This document shows positions 36,172-45,461 of a stretch of DNA of 64,000 bases, one piece after another; the first letter of the stretch is position 1, and each line of letters starts with the position of its first letter. The position numbers and the translations under genes were made by a program. The DNA lies in contig NZ_CP118270.1 of the NCBI RefSeq assembly GCF_028771845.1, forward strand, positions 620,001-684,000, read 5' to 3'. Source of the stretch: Paenibacillus marchantiae (GTDB taxonomy: Bacteria > Bacillota > Bacilli > Paenibacillales > Paenibacillaceae). The notes below the pieces were generated by a model. It was given only the letters and a program-made list of their open reading frames with translations. It did not search any database and was not told the DNA's origin.

Positions 36172-38991
36172 TTAATGAATCTCGAAATGGCTGACACGTA
36201 CTCCTGCGGACAACATGAGGTATACATCCTGTTGACCTGATACACCTTTCAGGTCTGCCTTAACCGTGGACCACTGCTGTGCCTTACCCTGTGCCAGCTC
36301 CACGCGTCCTGCCAGTGTACCGTCAGGTGCGCCCAGTCGAATTTCCAATACCGCATCTGCCTGCTCTGATGATACACGAGCTTCAAGCGCTGCTGCATTG
36401 CTTCCCAGATCTGCATCCTTGAAGCCAATCCATCCTTGCTCACCAATCACACGGACAGAGGTTCCGCCTTCTTTGCTCTCATCCAGATCCACACCGAAGT
36501 ATGCATCGTAATTTTCGGCGCGAGTAGCCACACCCAGATTACGTGAAGGAATAGTCTCCCCTTGTACCGTCAGGTCAGCAACAAGCTGAACATCAGCAGA
36601 AGATTTGCCCACCATAATGGAGTAGGTACCGCTTTCGACCACATAGCGATCACGGGTTACATCCCAGATCGCCAGTTCCTGAACTGGCAGTGTGAAGCTG
36701 ACTTTCACTGTAGCCCCAGCTTCAATATGAAGACGACGGAAACCTTTTAACGTTTTGAGTGGACGTTTAACACGGGACTGCCCGGCACGCACATACAACT
36801 GCACAACCTCATCACTGGCGATCGTTCCTGTATTCGTCACATCCACATGCACAGTAATGGTCTCTTCGACTCCAGCTTGGGCCGGGTTCAGCTCCAAATT
36901 ACTGTATTTAAACGATGCATACGTTAATCCATGTCCGAATGGATATAGTACATCACCTTCAAAATACTGATACGTACGTCCGGATTGAATGATATCGTAG
37001 TCTCTGATATCGGTCAGCTGATCTGCCGATTGCACCCACGTCATATTCAGGCGGCCTGCTGGTGCATAATCGCCATACAATACGTCAGCCACAGCGTTCC
37101 CCAACTCTTGTCCTGCATGGGATGTATACAATACAGCCGGAATGTTCTCCTGCACCCAGTTGGACGTGAACGGGTAACTTCCCACTATAACTACAACGGT
37201 ATTTGGATTCGCTGCATAAACGGCTTCAACCAGACGCTGCTGGGATTCAGCCAGGTCCAGACTTGGGCGGTCGATCTCTTCTTTACCATTCACAAGTGGA
37301 TTGTTGCCGACAAATACAATCGCTGTCTCCGCTTCCTTCGCGGCCGCTACCGCTTCCTCCAACCCATTCACCACAATATCCTTTTTGAACGTTTCCGTAG
37401 CACCGAAAGATTTCATCTCTTCGGATACCGCAAACGCATCGTTTCCACCATTGGGTGCCGTTACTGTTTTACCGTTCCAAGTCTTCAGCCCCACGCTTCC
37501 GTCCTGTTGTGGCAACAGATGGAATACTTCCTTCACAAACCAGCCATATACTTCATCCGCCGATGCCGTAACCGTTTCTTCATCCGTCGTCAGGTATTTC
37601 CCATTACTATCTGCCTTCAGCGTGTAACTGCCAAAGCCCCAGTCACTTAGTGTAAATGTCTCCGCATTTCCCGAAGCAATGATGGATGATTTCTCATCCT
37701 CAGCCAATCCGACAGCCTTACCACATGCGACGGAAGTCAGTGTAATGCGGTCATTGCCATCCTTGAATGCAACCTTGTCGCCGCCTACTTTGCCGCTGAT
37801 CGCTTCAAGCGGGGATACGCTATATGGCATGGTGCCTGCATACCAGTCGCGATAGACTGTTCCACCCAGTTGACCAATCACAGCCACTTTGCCGGATTTT
37901 GTTTTATCCAGTGGAAGCGTGCCTTGATCATTTTTAAGCAATACAACTTGTTCTCTCGCTGCTCTCAGTGAAAGGGCCTTCGCCTTCTCCGTCATCATCG
38001 CTTCTTCACCAATCGAAGCATATGGATTGCCCTCAGCCGGATCAAATTCACCTAGACGGAAACGCACACGGAACGTATTGAACAACGCCAGATCGATATC
38101 TTCCATCGTGAGTGTGCCCTGCTCCAGTCCTTCGCGCAGCGCCTGCTTCGACAGATCCGCATCATCGGTAATGCTGTCAATTCCGGCTTTGACGGACTCT
38201 ACTGTACCTGGTGTGTGGGAATCATAGTATTTATGATCGTTCTTGATCCCCATGACATCCCCTGCATCACTCACGATGAAGCCATCCATGCCCCATTCGC
38301 CCTTCACAATCTCGTTTACAAACGGATGCAGCAATGCCGGTGTACCATTAATAGAGTTGTACGCGGTCATCATTGATTGTGCGCCGCCCTCTTTGAACGG
38401 TTTCTCGAACGCTTTCAGATAATATTCACGCATGTTGCGCGGATCAATACTCGATGAACCACTGCCACGATCCACTTCATTATTGTTTGCAAGGAAATGC
38501 TTCAACGTAGCAACCGCCTTGTAATACTTCGGATGGTCGCCCTGGATTCCCTTAACCAGCGCCGTTGTCAGTTCAGCAGTCAGTTCCGGGTCTTCACCAT
38601 AAGCTTCTTCGTTCCGCCCCCAACGTGGATCACGCTCCATATCAACCGTAGGTGCCCACAGAGTCAGACCGTTTACTGCTGGATTGCGTTTATAAAATAC
38701 ACGTGCCTCGTCTCCGATCACGGAGCCGATCTCTTTCATCAGGTCCGCATCCCAGGTACACGCCAGCCCTACTGGCTGCGGGAAGGAAGTCGCTTCGCCA
38801 AGCCAGGCCAGACCATGGGCTGCTTCTGTGCCGTGTTTATATGCTGCGATACCCAGTCGTTCAACTGCGGGTTGGTATTGCAGCATCGATTCGATTTTCT
38901 CATCTTCCGACAGACGGGACACGAGGTCCTTTACACGTGTATCCAGTTCGATCGTTGTATCCTGAAACGGATATTTCGTTTGGTTGGTCAT
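36172..38991 (-). CDS. GH3 family glycosidase with internal fascin-like insert and C-terminal carbohydrate-binding region
   Basis: Protein of 939 residues without a signal peptide. The GH3 barrel covers about 10-310, with RDPRWGRNEEAYGEDP, KHFLANNNE and the nucleophile Asp242 in GFIVSDAGDV. The second domain (about 335-690) is interrupted at about 411-531 by a beta-trefoil/fascin-like segment (YTLKADSNGKYLTTD, GLKTWNGKTVTAPNGG). A fibronectin-III-like domain and a CBM6-like end (WIGFKDADLGSNA) follow. It should hydrolyse beta-glucosides or related oligosaccharides in the cytoplasm. ATG at 38991 follows AAAGGAGATTCCATATT. A 23-base palindrome lies upstream. Confidence 0.9.
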   Translation of the reverse strand: MTNQTKYPFQDTTIELDTRVKDLVSRLSEDEKIESMLQYQPAVERLGIAAYKHGTEAAHGLAWLGEATSFPQPVGLACTWDADLMKEIGSVIGDEARVFYKRNPAVNGLTLWAPTVDMERDPRWGRNEEAYGEDPELTAELTTALVKGIQGDHPKYYKAVATLKHFLANNNEVDRGSGSSSIDPRNMREYYLKAFEKPFKEGGAQSMMTAYNSINGTPALLHPFVNEIVKGEWGMDGFIVSDAGDVMGIKNDHKYYDSHTPGTVESVKAGIDSITDDADLSKQALREGLEQGTLTMEDIDLALFNTFRVRFRLGEFDPAEGNPYASIGEEAMMTEKAKALSLRAAREQVVLLKNDQGTLPLDKTKSGKVAVIGQLGGTVYRDWYAGTMPYSVSPLEAISGKVGGDKVAFKDGNDRITLTSVACGKAVGLAEDEKSSIIASGNAETFTLSDWGFGSYTLKADSNGKYLTTDEETVTASADEVYGWFVKEVFHLLPQQDGSVGLKTWNGKTVTAPNGGNDAFAVSEEMKSFGATETFKKDIVVNGLEEAVAAAKEAETAIVFVGNNPLVNGKEEIDRPSLDLAESQQRLVEAVYAANPNTVVVIVGSYPFTSNWVQENIPAVLYTSHAGQELGNAVADVLYGDYAPAGRLNMTWVQSADQLTDIRDYDIIQSGRTYQYFEGDVLYPFGHGLTYASFKYSNLELNPAQAGVEETITVHVDVTNTGTIASDEVVQLYVRAGQSRVKRPLKTLKGFRRLHIEAGATVKVSFTLPVQELAIWDVTRDRYVVESGTYSIMVGKSSADVQLVADLTVQGETIPSRNLGVATRAENYDAYFGVDLDESKEGGTSVRVIGEQGWIGFKDADLGSNAAALEARVSSEQADAVLEIRLGAPDGTLAGRVELAQGKAQQWSTVKADLKGVSGQQDVYLMLSAGVRVSHFEIH

Positions 38992-39154
38992 AATATGGAA
39001 TCTCCTTTGGGAATTCATTGATTTATTTAGAATGATAGCGGATACATAATTGATAAATTAATACGATGTATTCTTGACGTATCCGAGCTCACGATTCGAA
39101 GATTTAACCTTTTAGAACAAGCACTTTACGAGCCGTCGTTAACTCTTCATTTCA

Positions 39155-39177
39155 TTTACTAAAACGGTTTCGGTAAA
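39155..39177. promoter_or_regulatory. Palindromic operator upstream of the GH3 gene
   Basis: TTTACNNAAAC-G-GTTTNNGTAAA is a 23-base palindrome 164 bases before the GH3 start, in a 380-base gap shared with the divergent FAD/Rieske gene. The AAAC/GTTT core suits a LacI-family repressor of sugar genes. No regulator gene adjoins it. Confidence 0.6.
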
Positions 39178-39371
39178 TCTATCATATAGCATGTTTAGCA
39201 AAAAAAACAGGGGGGCTTCACAGGAAAATGTGAACTTTCCTCAGGAAAGTATGCGGACAATCGTTTTATTCTGGCACAGTATGGTAATCATGGATAGGAG
39301 TATAGATATGACGTACTTATTGAGCTAAGCATAGTCCTTAATGAAGAAGAATATTGAAGGAGGAAAATCAA

Positions 39372-40916
39372 GTGAGTGAGCATCAACAGCCCCCGACAGG
39401 TTTGCCTTCCATACCGGAATCCCTGTGGAGAGCGACAAACACATTCAATGAATATCCGAAACTGACAGAAGATACAACAGCCGATGTAGCCATTATTGGT
39501 GCAGGAATTGCAGGTATCACAACAGCTTATTTGCTGGCCCAGACGGGAATGAGCGTGGTCGTGCTTGAAGCTGGAAAAGTACTGGATGGCACAACAGGCC
39601 ATACAACGGCCAAGGTATCGGCACAGCATGGCGTGATATTTGATGAATTGCTTCATCATTTTGGAGAAGAACAGGCCCGCATGTATTATGAAGGCAATGC
39701 AACAGCCGCCAAGTGGATGCGCGATCTGGTAAAAGAGAAACAGATTGATTGCCAGTGGGCAGAGGAAGAAGCCTATGTCTACATTCAATCCGAGGAGAAT
39801 CTCAAGAAGCTGGAGATTGAGCTGACTGCCTATGGCAAGCTGAATATTCCTGGTCAATGGGTTGATCCCCTTCCCATCCCTGTTCCGGCCAGAGCAGGTA
39901 TTAAGATGCCGGGACAAGCTCGCTTTGACCCGCTTAGTTATTTACATTATCTGCTGGAATCCGCAGTCAAGCAAGGTGTCCGCATCTACGAACATACAAC
40001 GGTAACCGATGTGGAGGAAGATGCCTCGCTACATGTGCGGACATATGAGAATGGTCCATCCGTAACGGCCGAACATGTCGTTGTTGCCTCCCATTTCCCG
40101 GTCTATGACCCCGGATTTTATTTTTCACGGCTGCACGCCGAGCGTTCCTATGCTGTTGTTGTTGAACCTCAGAAACCTTTCACAGGTGGCATGTATATCT
40201 CTGACGATAAACCCTATCGATCCCTGCGTACCGTCATTCATAAAGGGAAGGAACACATCCTCTTTGGAGGAGAAAATCACAAAACCGGACAGGGCATATG
40301 CACTGTCGGTCATTATGAAAATTTGGAGCGTTATGCAGCCGATACATTTGGCATTCGCAACATCCCTTTCCGCTGGTCAGCTCAGGATCTGATCTCCATC
40401 GATAAGGTCCCTTACATTGGGCCAATTACTGGACGACATGAACGTGTCTATGTGGCTACCGGCTTTGCCAAATGGGGCATGACCACAGGAACGATGGCTG
40501 GACATATCCTTACAGACCGGATTACTGGACGAGATAACTCTTACGCAGCAGTATTCGATCCTGCAAGATTCAAGGTAGACCCTGGTGTGAAAAACTTCCT
40601 TGTAGAGAATGTCAATGTAGCCGCGGAACTGATCTCTGGCAAAGTCGGCATTATTCACAAAAACACGGGAGAACTCGGCAACGATGAAGGGGCTGTTGTT
40701 CGCCATGACGGCAAACGCGCTGGCGCCTACAAGGACCCGACTGGCAAACTCTTTCTTGTGGATACCACCTGCACCCATTTGGGTTGTGAAGTCGAATGGA
40801 ATGCCGGGGAACGTTCATGGGATTGCCCATGCCACGGATCACGCTACGATTACGCGGGCAAAGTCATTGAAGGACCTGCCGTTAAAGACCTTAAGATGCT
40901 AGAAGCACAAGAATAA
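39372..40916 (+). CDS. FAD-dependent oxidoreductase with C-terminal Rieske 2Fe-2S domain
   Basis: Protein of 514 residues. The DAO/amino-acid-oxidase-like FAD domain (about 1-410) has VAIIGAGIAGITTAYLLAQTGMSVVVLEAG. The C-terminal Rieske domain (about 420-510) has cluster ligands CTHLGC and CPCHGS. Such fusions are seen across Firmicutes; the substrate is unknown. The start is the GTG at 39372, eight bases after AAGGAGG; an in-frame TTG lies before the ribosome site. It stands alone with its own terminator. Confidence 0.9.
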   Translation: MSEHQQPPTGLPSIPESLWRATNTFNEYPKLTEDTTADVAIIGAGIAGITTAYLLAQTGMSVVVLEAGKVLDGTTGHTTAKVSAQHGVIFDELLHHFGEEQARMYYEGNATAAKWMRDLVKEKQIDCQWAEEEAYVYIQSEENLKKLEIELTAYGKLNIPGQWVDPLPIPVPARAGIKMPGQARFDPLSYLHYLLESAVKQGVRIYEHTTVTDVEEDASLHVRTYENGPSVTAEHVVVASHFPVYDPGFYFSRLHAERSYAVVVEPQKPFTGGMYISDDKPYRSLRTVIHKGKEHILFGGENHKTGQGICTVGHYENLERYAADTFGIRNIPFRWSAQDLISIDKVPYIGPITGRHERVYVATGFAKWGMTTGTMAGHILTDRITGRDNSYAAVFDPARFKVDPGVKNFLVENVNVAAELISGKVGIIHKNTGELGNDEGAVVRHDGKRAGAYKDPTGKLFLVDTTCTHLGCEVEWNAGERSWDCPCHGSRYDYAGKVIEGPAVKDLKMLEAQE

Positions 40917-40958
40917 ACCAAGCTGATACCCCCATCAGCGTATATCTTCATCCCATAG

Positions 40959-41006
40959 ACCCGGATCGGAATCCGCCTTCAGACGGAAGTAACCGATTCG
41001 GGTTTT
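40959..41006 (+). terminator. Terminator of the FAD/Rieske gene
   Basis: ACCCGGATCGG...TCCG/CGGA...CCGATTCGGGT forms a long interrupted stem followed by TTTT. Confidence 0.8.
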
Positions 41007-41190
41007 GCGTATGCTGATCTATAGATAAAATAGCGAGAAAACGAAGTTAATCCAACTTAGCGGGAAATCGTGATACGGAACTATTTTAAAATCACTACCT
41101 TGCATTAAACAGTACCGGATGCTATGATGAATTTACGACTACTGAACAATACACACTAGTGATTGGATAGAGCAACAAGGAGGAACCCAA

Positions 41191-41520
41191 GTGAATGTTA
41201 ATATTCAATTCAAAAAAGGGGTGCTGGAACTATGCGTCCTCGTGTTAATCAACCGCCAGGATCGTTACGGCTACGAACTGGCTCAGGCTGTATCCCAGCA
41301 TATTGAAGTGGCGGAAGGTGCGCTGTATCCCCTTTTGCGAAGATTGGTCAATGACGGCTATTGTACGACTTACCTGCAGGAATCCAGTGAAGGACCACCA
41401 CGTAAGTATTACAAACTGTCTGATACCGGCCGTGACTATATGAAGACTCTGACGAATGAATGGAATGGTTTTGTGCGCAATGTCGCAAATCTTATAGAGG
41501 AAGGTACCCCCAATGAATAG
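41191..41520 (+). CDS. PadR family transcriptional regulator
   Basis: Protein of 109 residues: a winged helix (LINRQDRYGYELAQAVSQHIEVAEGALYPLLRRLVNDGYC) with the Tyr-rich wing PRKYYKLSDTGRDY and a short C-terminal dimer helix. GTG start after AAGGAGGAACCCAA. Its gene overlaps the DUF1700 gene by eight bases (ATGAATAG), so PadR probably controls this operon. Confidence 0.93.
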   Translation: MNVNIQFKKGVLELCVLVLINRQDRYGYELAQAVSQHIEVAEGALYPLLRRLVNDGYCTTYLQESSEGPPRKYYKLSDTGRDYMKTLTNEWNGFVRNVANLIEEGTPNE

Positions 41521-42103
41521 ACAACAATTCATGCAGGCAATGGAGATTCATTTAAGACCGATGGACCCGCTGGAACGGGCAGAATTGCTCGCTGATTATG
41601 AACAGCATTTTGAGATGGGATTAAGAGAAGGAAGACCGGAAGAAGAGATTGCACGGGAACTGGGGCATCCGATCGAGATTGCCAAAGAAGCGCTCGGTGA
41701 CCGGTATGATGCACAAACGCCAGGATCTGATCCGTTCTACGCACGGACATTCGAAGAAATGCGTTCACAGCAAAAGAAGGGAAATCGAGCTGCACGCAAC
41801 TTCTTCACGGCAATCGGACTTTTTTTCCTGAACATTATACTGGCGATTCCACTAGGACTGACTCTGTGGTCGGTATGGCTCACGATTGCCAGTTTGTCGC
41901 TGCTGGTCGTAGCCCCGGTTGCTGCTGCTGTAGATTTCTTATATCTCGGCCATTTCGAGTATTCTGAATTATTTGTTTCGATTGGAGTATTCGGTATAGG
42001 CATTCTATTCGCCATTGCGACAAAAAGGGTGTTTACAGCCTTTAAGTTGATCACTCTTCAGTATATAAGATGGAATCAAAAGACGATGAAGGGAGATGTC
42101 TAA
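41513..42103 (+). CDS. DUF1700 (HAAS-type) membrane protein
   Basis: Protein of 196 residues. The N-terminal helical domain (about 1-65, MNRQQFMQAMEIHLRPMDPLERAELLADYEQHFEMGLREGRPEEEIARELG in family pattern) is the HAAS signalling domain; it is followed by a charged linker and three to four membrane helices (about 95-185). Partner of PadR and DUF4097 proteins in many Firmicutes; its role is probably envelope stress signalling. Confidence 0.88.
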   Translation: MNRQQFMQAMEIHLRPMDPLERAELLADYEQHFEMGLREGRPEEEIARELGHPIEIAKEALGDRYDAQTPGSDPFYARTFEEMRSQQKKGNRAARNFFTAIGLFFLNIILAIPLGLTLWSVWLTIASLSLLVVAPVAAAVDFLYLGHFEYSELFVSIGVFGIGILFAIATKRVFTAFKLITLQYIRWNQKTMKGDV

Positions 42104-42105
42104 TC

Positions 42106-43008
42106 ATGAGCACCAAAAAATGGATCGCTTTAGCGATACTATGTATCGGCATCGGTTTGCTCGGAACCTCCATATACGGAGTTCAGTTCGGAGACGAGAG
42201 AGAACCCTACTCCAAACGTTGGGAATTCAAAAATGATGAGCTGCACAATATCATGATGAATGCCAACTTAAGCGCAGATATTGAATTCGTTGTCAGTCCG
42301 GATTCCAATGGCTACATTGAAGTCGACGGAAAGTGGGACCCGGCCACCATTGAAGCTTTTAAACAGGCTTCGATCACGGATGGAACCTTTACGTTAAACC
42401 AGGAAGAGCGTTTGCGTTTGCAATTTTTCACCCTTTATTGGAATAATCAGCAGCAAACGATCACAGTAGCGTTACCTGAAGGACACCAGCTGGATGAAGT
42501 TAACATCGTCTCTTCTTCCAGTGACCTGGATCTGAAGGGTCTGCATGCCAATACCTTGGACCTTAACACTACGTCTGGAAGCATTCACCTTCAGGACATT
42601 ACCGTACCAATCATTCAACTCGATCTAACTTCAGGAGACATTAAAGCTGCAGCAATTGCAGGAGATATGGAAGTCAAACAAATTTCCGGAAGTTTCACGC
42701 TGAATGGCATTGATGGCGATGTGACCCGAAGTGTACAGTCGGGAGATACCAAAATTACGCAATTGAACGGTGCAGCAAATGTTAACTTCACTTCCGGTAG
42801 TGTGAAAATTGAGCAAGAAGTTTCCGGTCCAATTGATGTATCGGGACAGTCAGGAGATATTTCCATACAGGCAGCGCCCGATTTTGACGGCATTTACGAT
42901 GCACAGGCCACTTCCGGTGATGTAAATATACCTGATTCCCCCATGGTAAGCCGTGAGGTCATCAAAGCTCGCACTACCTCAGGCAGTATCAAAATCAAAC
43001 AATCATGA
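42106..43008 (+). CDS. DUF4097 family beta-repeat surface protein
   Basis: Protein of 300 residues with an N-terminal membrane anchor (WIALAILCIGIGLLGTSIYG). The rest has repeated short strands of the form TSGDIKAAAIAGDMEVKQISGS, TSGSVKI and TSGDVNI, typical of DUF4097 right-handed beta-helix-like repeats. Predicted to be exposed outside the membrane. ATG at 42106, three bases past the DUF1700 stop, is preferred over an in-frame ATG inside that gene. Confidence 0.88.
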   Translation: MSTKKWIALAILCIGIGLLGTSIYGVQFGDEREPYSKRWEFKNDELHNIMMNANLSADIEFVVSPDSNGYIEVDGKWDPATIEAFKQASITDGTFTLNQEERLRLQFFTLYWNNQQQTITVALPEGHQLDEVNIVSSSSDLDLKGLHANTLDLNTTSGSIHLQDITVPIIQLDLTSGDIKAAAIAGDMEVKQISGSFTLNGIDGDVTRSVQSGDTKITQLNGAANVNFTSGSVKIEQEVSGPIDVSGQSGDISIQAAPDFDGIYDAQATSGDVNIPDSPMVSREVIKARTTSGSIKIKQS

Positions 43009-43082
43009 TGAAGCAAATATTCGAACTGTGGGTAATATAGTATAATTAAATGCTAGTCCAATTCTAAGGAGGAGTTACCCAC

Positions 43083-43802
43083 ATGGAACTTAAAAATAAA
43101 ACGGCTGTCATCACTGGCGCCGGTAAAGGTATTGGCCGTGCCATTGCTGAAGCACTTGCCAAGGAAGGTGTACATCTCGGCCTGATCGCTCGGACGGCCT
43201 CCGATCTGGAGGCTCTCCAGCAATCGCTGAGCCAGGAATATGGTGTAAAAGTAACCAGTGCTATTGCGGATATTTCCGATCGCACTCAGGCTGAAGCAGC
43301 CGTAGCTGCGATTGAGATGGAGCTTGGCGCAGTCGATATTCTGATCAACAATGCAGGCATTGCAAGCTTCGGCACACTGCTGGATATGGACCCGGAAGAG
43401 TGGGAACGTATCCTGCATGTTAATGTCATGGGTACATACTATGTAACTCGTGCTGTACTGCCAAGCATGATTAAGGAAAGCAGCGGCAGCATTATCAACA
43501 TCGCCTCCACCGCAGGCGAGCGTGGATTTGCTACAGGCTCAGCTTACTGTGCTTCCAAATTCGCATTGCTCGGCATGACCGAATCCCTGATGCAGGAAGT
43601 GCGCAAATCCAATATTCGGGTTACTGCGTTAACACCAAGTACAGTGAACACGGAGCTGGCGACGAATGCCGGACTCAAAATTGGAGACGAAGACCGCATG
43701 ATGCAAGCGGAAGACGTAGCTGAACTGGCTTTGGCGACGCTCAAACTGTCGGACCGTGTATTTGTTAAAGCCGCAGGCATCTGGACAACTAATCCACAGT
43801 AA
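43083..43802 (+). CDS. 3-oxoacyl-ACP reductase-like SDR (FabG/YoxD-like)
   Basis: SDR of 239 residues: TGAGKGIGRAIAEAL cofactor loop, NNAG near 90, and catalytic Ser-Tyr-Lys in ASTAGERGFATGSAYCASKFAL. It resembles Bacillus YoxD. Reductase acting on a carbonyl with NADPH, substrate unproven. ATG follows AAGGAGGAGTTACCCAC. It follows the PadR operon by 74 bases, with a TATAAT hexamer in between that may give its own promoter. Confidence 0.9.
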   Translation: MELKNKTAVITGAGKGIGRAIAEALAKEGVHLGLIARTASDLEALQQSLSQEYGVKVTSAIADISDRTQAEAAVAAIEMELGAVDILINNAGIASFGTLLDMDPEEWERILHVNVMGTYYVTRAVLPSMIKESSGSIINIASTAGERGFATGSAYCASKFALLGMTESLMQEVRKSNIRVTALTPSTVNTELATNAGLKIGDEDRMMQAEDVAELALATLKLSDRVFVKAAGIWTTNPQ

Positions 43803-43881
43803 GCAGGAGTAGTGAGACCATTTATAAAGAACAATGAATGACGGAAGCAACCATTTCTAATGATGCACTCCGTCGCCATCC

Positions 43882-43912
43882 GGCCGCCCGAGAAACCTCT
43901 GGGCGGCCTTTT
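43882..43912 (+). terminator. Terminator of the YoxD-like gene
   Basis: GGCCGCCC and GGGCGGCC pair over an 11-base loop and are followed by TTTT. The next gene reads toward it from the other strand. Confidence 0.9.
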
Positions 43913-44022
43913 ACATATTCAGCAGTCGCCATCGTGTCCGAATACGATTCATCACGCTGAATCTCTACCCTTATGATTAATGCAGCGTTACTTCTCTCAT
44001 TCTCCATTCCGCGATTCTCTGC

Positions 44023-44571
44023 TTATGCGTTCCACAAATGGTCCAAATCCAGTTCCTTGGACACGGCGATCAGTACTACCGCGGGTTCCTCCCCAATATT
44101 GGTTACTTCGTGGGGAACGATGGCATTCCAGCTGAATGAATCCCCCGCTTCCAGAATCTCTACGTCCTCACACTGCTCTGCGCGAATTCGGCCTTGCAGA
44201 ACCAGATGACTCTCTTCTCCGGCGTGCTTATTAACCCCAGTCGATGCACCTGCTGGCAGCTCTACAATGGACATGCGCATGGCACCCTTTGCCGTTAGAT
44301 GCTGTACTTTGATCTGTCCACTTCCGGCAGTCGTCTCTTTGCGCTCATCCTTGCGCACCACGTTCATCCGCTGCTCCGGTGACAGCAGCAAGTATGGCAG
44401 TGGCACTTTCAGATAATCTGCGATACTTTCAAGCGTCGCGATGGACGGTGATGTTTTATTATTTTCCACGTTGCTGATAAATCCCTTGGACAGCCCCGTA
44501 CCCTCGCACATTTGCATGATGGTGATCTGTTTTTGTTTGCGGATCGTACGAATGGCTAGACCAATATCCAT
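44023..44571 (-). CDS. XRE-family regulator with cupin sensor domain
   Basis: Protein of 182 residues: a lambda-repressor-type helix-turn-helix at about 5-60 (ITIMQMCEGTGLSKGFISNVENNKTSPSIATLESIADYLK) and a cupin at about 105-175 (HAGEESHLVLQGRIRAEQ, AIVPHEVTNIGEEPAVVLIAVS). Such regulators often sense small aromatic or amino-acid-like ligands. ATG at 44571 follows GGGGGAGGATTGCAAC. It is divergent from the esterase and dioxygenase genes, which are its likely targets. Confidence 0.92.
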   Translation of the reverse strand: MDIGLAIRTIRKQKQITIMQMCEGTGLSKGFISNVENNKTSPSIATLESIADYLKVPLPYLLLSPEQRMNVVRKDERKETTAGSGQIKVQHLTAKGAMRMSIVELPAGASTGVNKHAGEESHLVLQGRIRAEQCEDVEILEAGDSFSWNAIVPHEVTNIGEEPAVVLIAVSKELDLDHLWNA

Positions 44572-44783
44572 GTTGCAATCCTCCCCCTTTGATCTGTATA
44601 TCCGATACCCAACCATCGTTATTGAGCATTATAGATTTCTTATACGGAACATATTTTCATAATACAAAAAAAATATTGACCCTACAATGGAATCATGATA
44701 AATTTTGTTCATCAATAAGAATATTAATTTCATATTAGTAAACTTTATTTTGATTACTCATTTCTTATCAGGTGGTGGTTGCA

Positions 44784-45461
44784 TTGAATTATTCATTGAC
44801 TTACGAGGTTCGGCTTCCTTCCGATTACAATACAGAACAACAATATCCCGTTATCTTTGCCCTGCATGGCATGGGTTCGGATGAACAGGATATGCTTCGC
44901 TTAATGGAGCCTCTTCAGTCCAATTTTATTATCGTTGCCGTACGTGGGCCCATTGTTCAGGGTAGCGGCTACGCCTTTTTTCAAATTAAAAGCATTGGCA
45001 ACCCCGTCCGTGAGTTGTTCGACGCCTCTGTTCAGGGACTGCAACAGCTAATGGTTGACTTGTCTGCCAAATATGCCATTGATCCCGCACGGCGTTATAT
45101 CGCCGGATTCAGTCAAGGAGCCATTATGGCGATGACGCTCTCGCTGATCATGGGAGATGCAATTAAGGGAATTGTAGCCATGAGCGGTTACATTCCGCAA
45201 TTTGTGAAAGACGAATACAAGATACAGCCCAACTCGGAGTTATCTGTATTTATATCGCATGGCGATCAGGATCATCTCTTCCCGCTGCAACTTGGCGAAG
45301 ATAACGCCAGCTTCTTCCGGGAACAGACCAATAACGTTACGTATGTTCCATATCACGGTGGACACCAAGTCACCCCCGACTTATATCAACAATTTCAACA
45401 ATGGCTTCGGACGGATGCCGCCAAGCTGACTGCCGAAGACCCGAAAGGACTGAATTCATAA
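44784..45461 (+). CDS. Alpha/beta hydrolase (phospholipase/carboxylesterase type)
   Basis: Hydrolase of 225 residues. The nucleophile Ser lies in the elbow GFSQG (about 118), the Asp in HGDQDHLFP and the His in YHGGHQV; the oxyanion region is LHGMGSDEQDM. Family members cleave carboxyl esters. TTG is the likely start (44784), seven to eight bases after AGGTGG. Its stop overlaps the dioxygenase start (TAATG), so the two form an operon and may act in sequence. Confidence 0.87.
   Translation: MNYSLTYEVRLPSDYNTEQQYPVIFALHGMGSDEQDMLRLMEPLQSNFIIVAVRGPIVQGSGYAFFQIKSIGNPVRELFDASVQGLQQLMVDLSAKYAIDPARRYIAGFSQGAIMAMTLSLIMGDAIKGIVAMSGYIPQFVKDEYKIQPNSELSVFISHGDQDHLFPLQLGEDNASFFREQTNNVTYVPYHGGHQVTPDLYQQFQQWLRTDAAKLTAEDPKGLNS

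Noticed and set aside
36985-37650. Plus-strand open frame of 221 codons opposite the GH3 gene
   Set aside because: Fully within the GH3 gene with no ribosome site; a shadow.
39288-39917. Minus-strand open frame of 209 codons opposite the FAD/Rieske gene
   Set aside because: Cys-rich shadow of a strong gene; no start signals.
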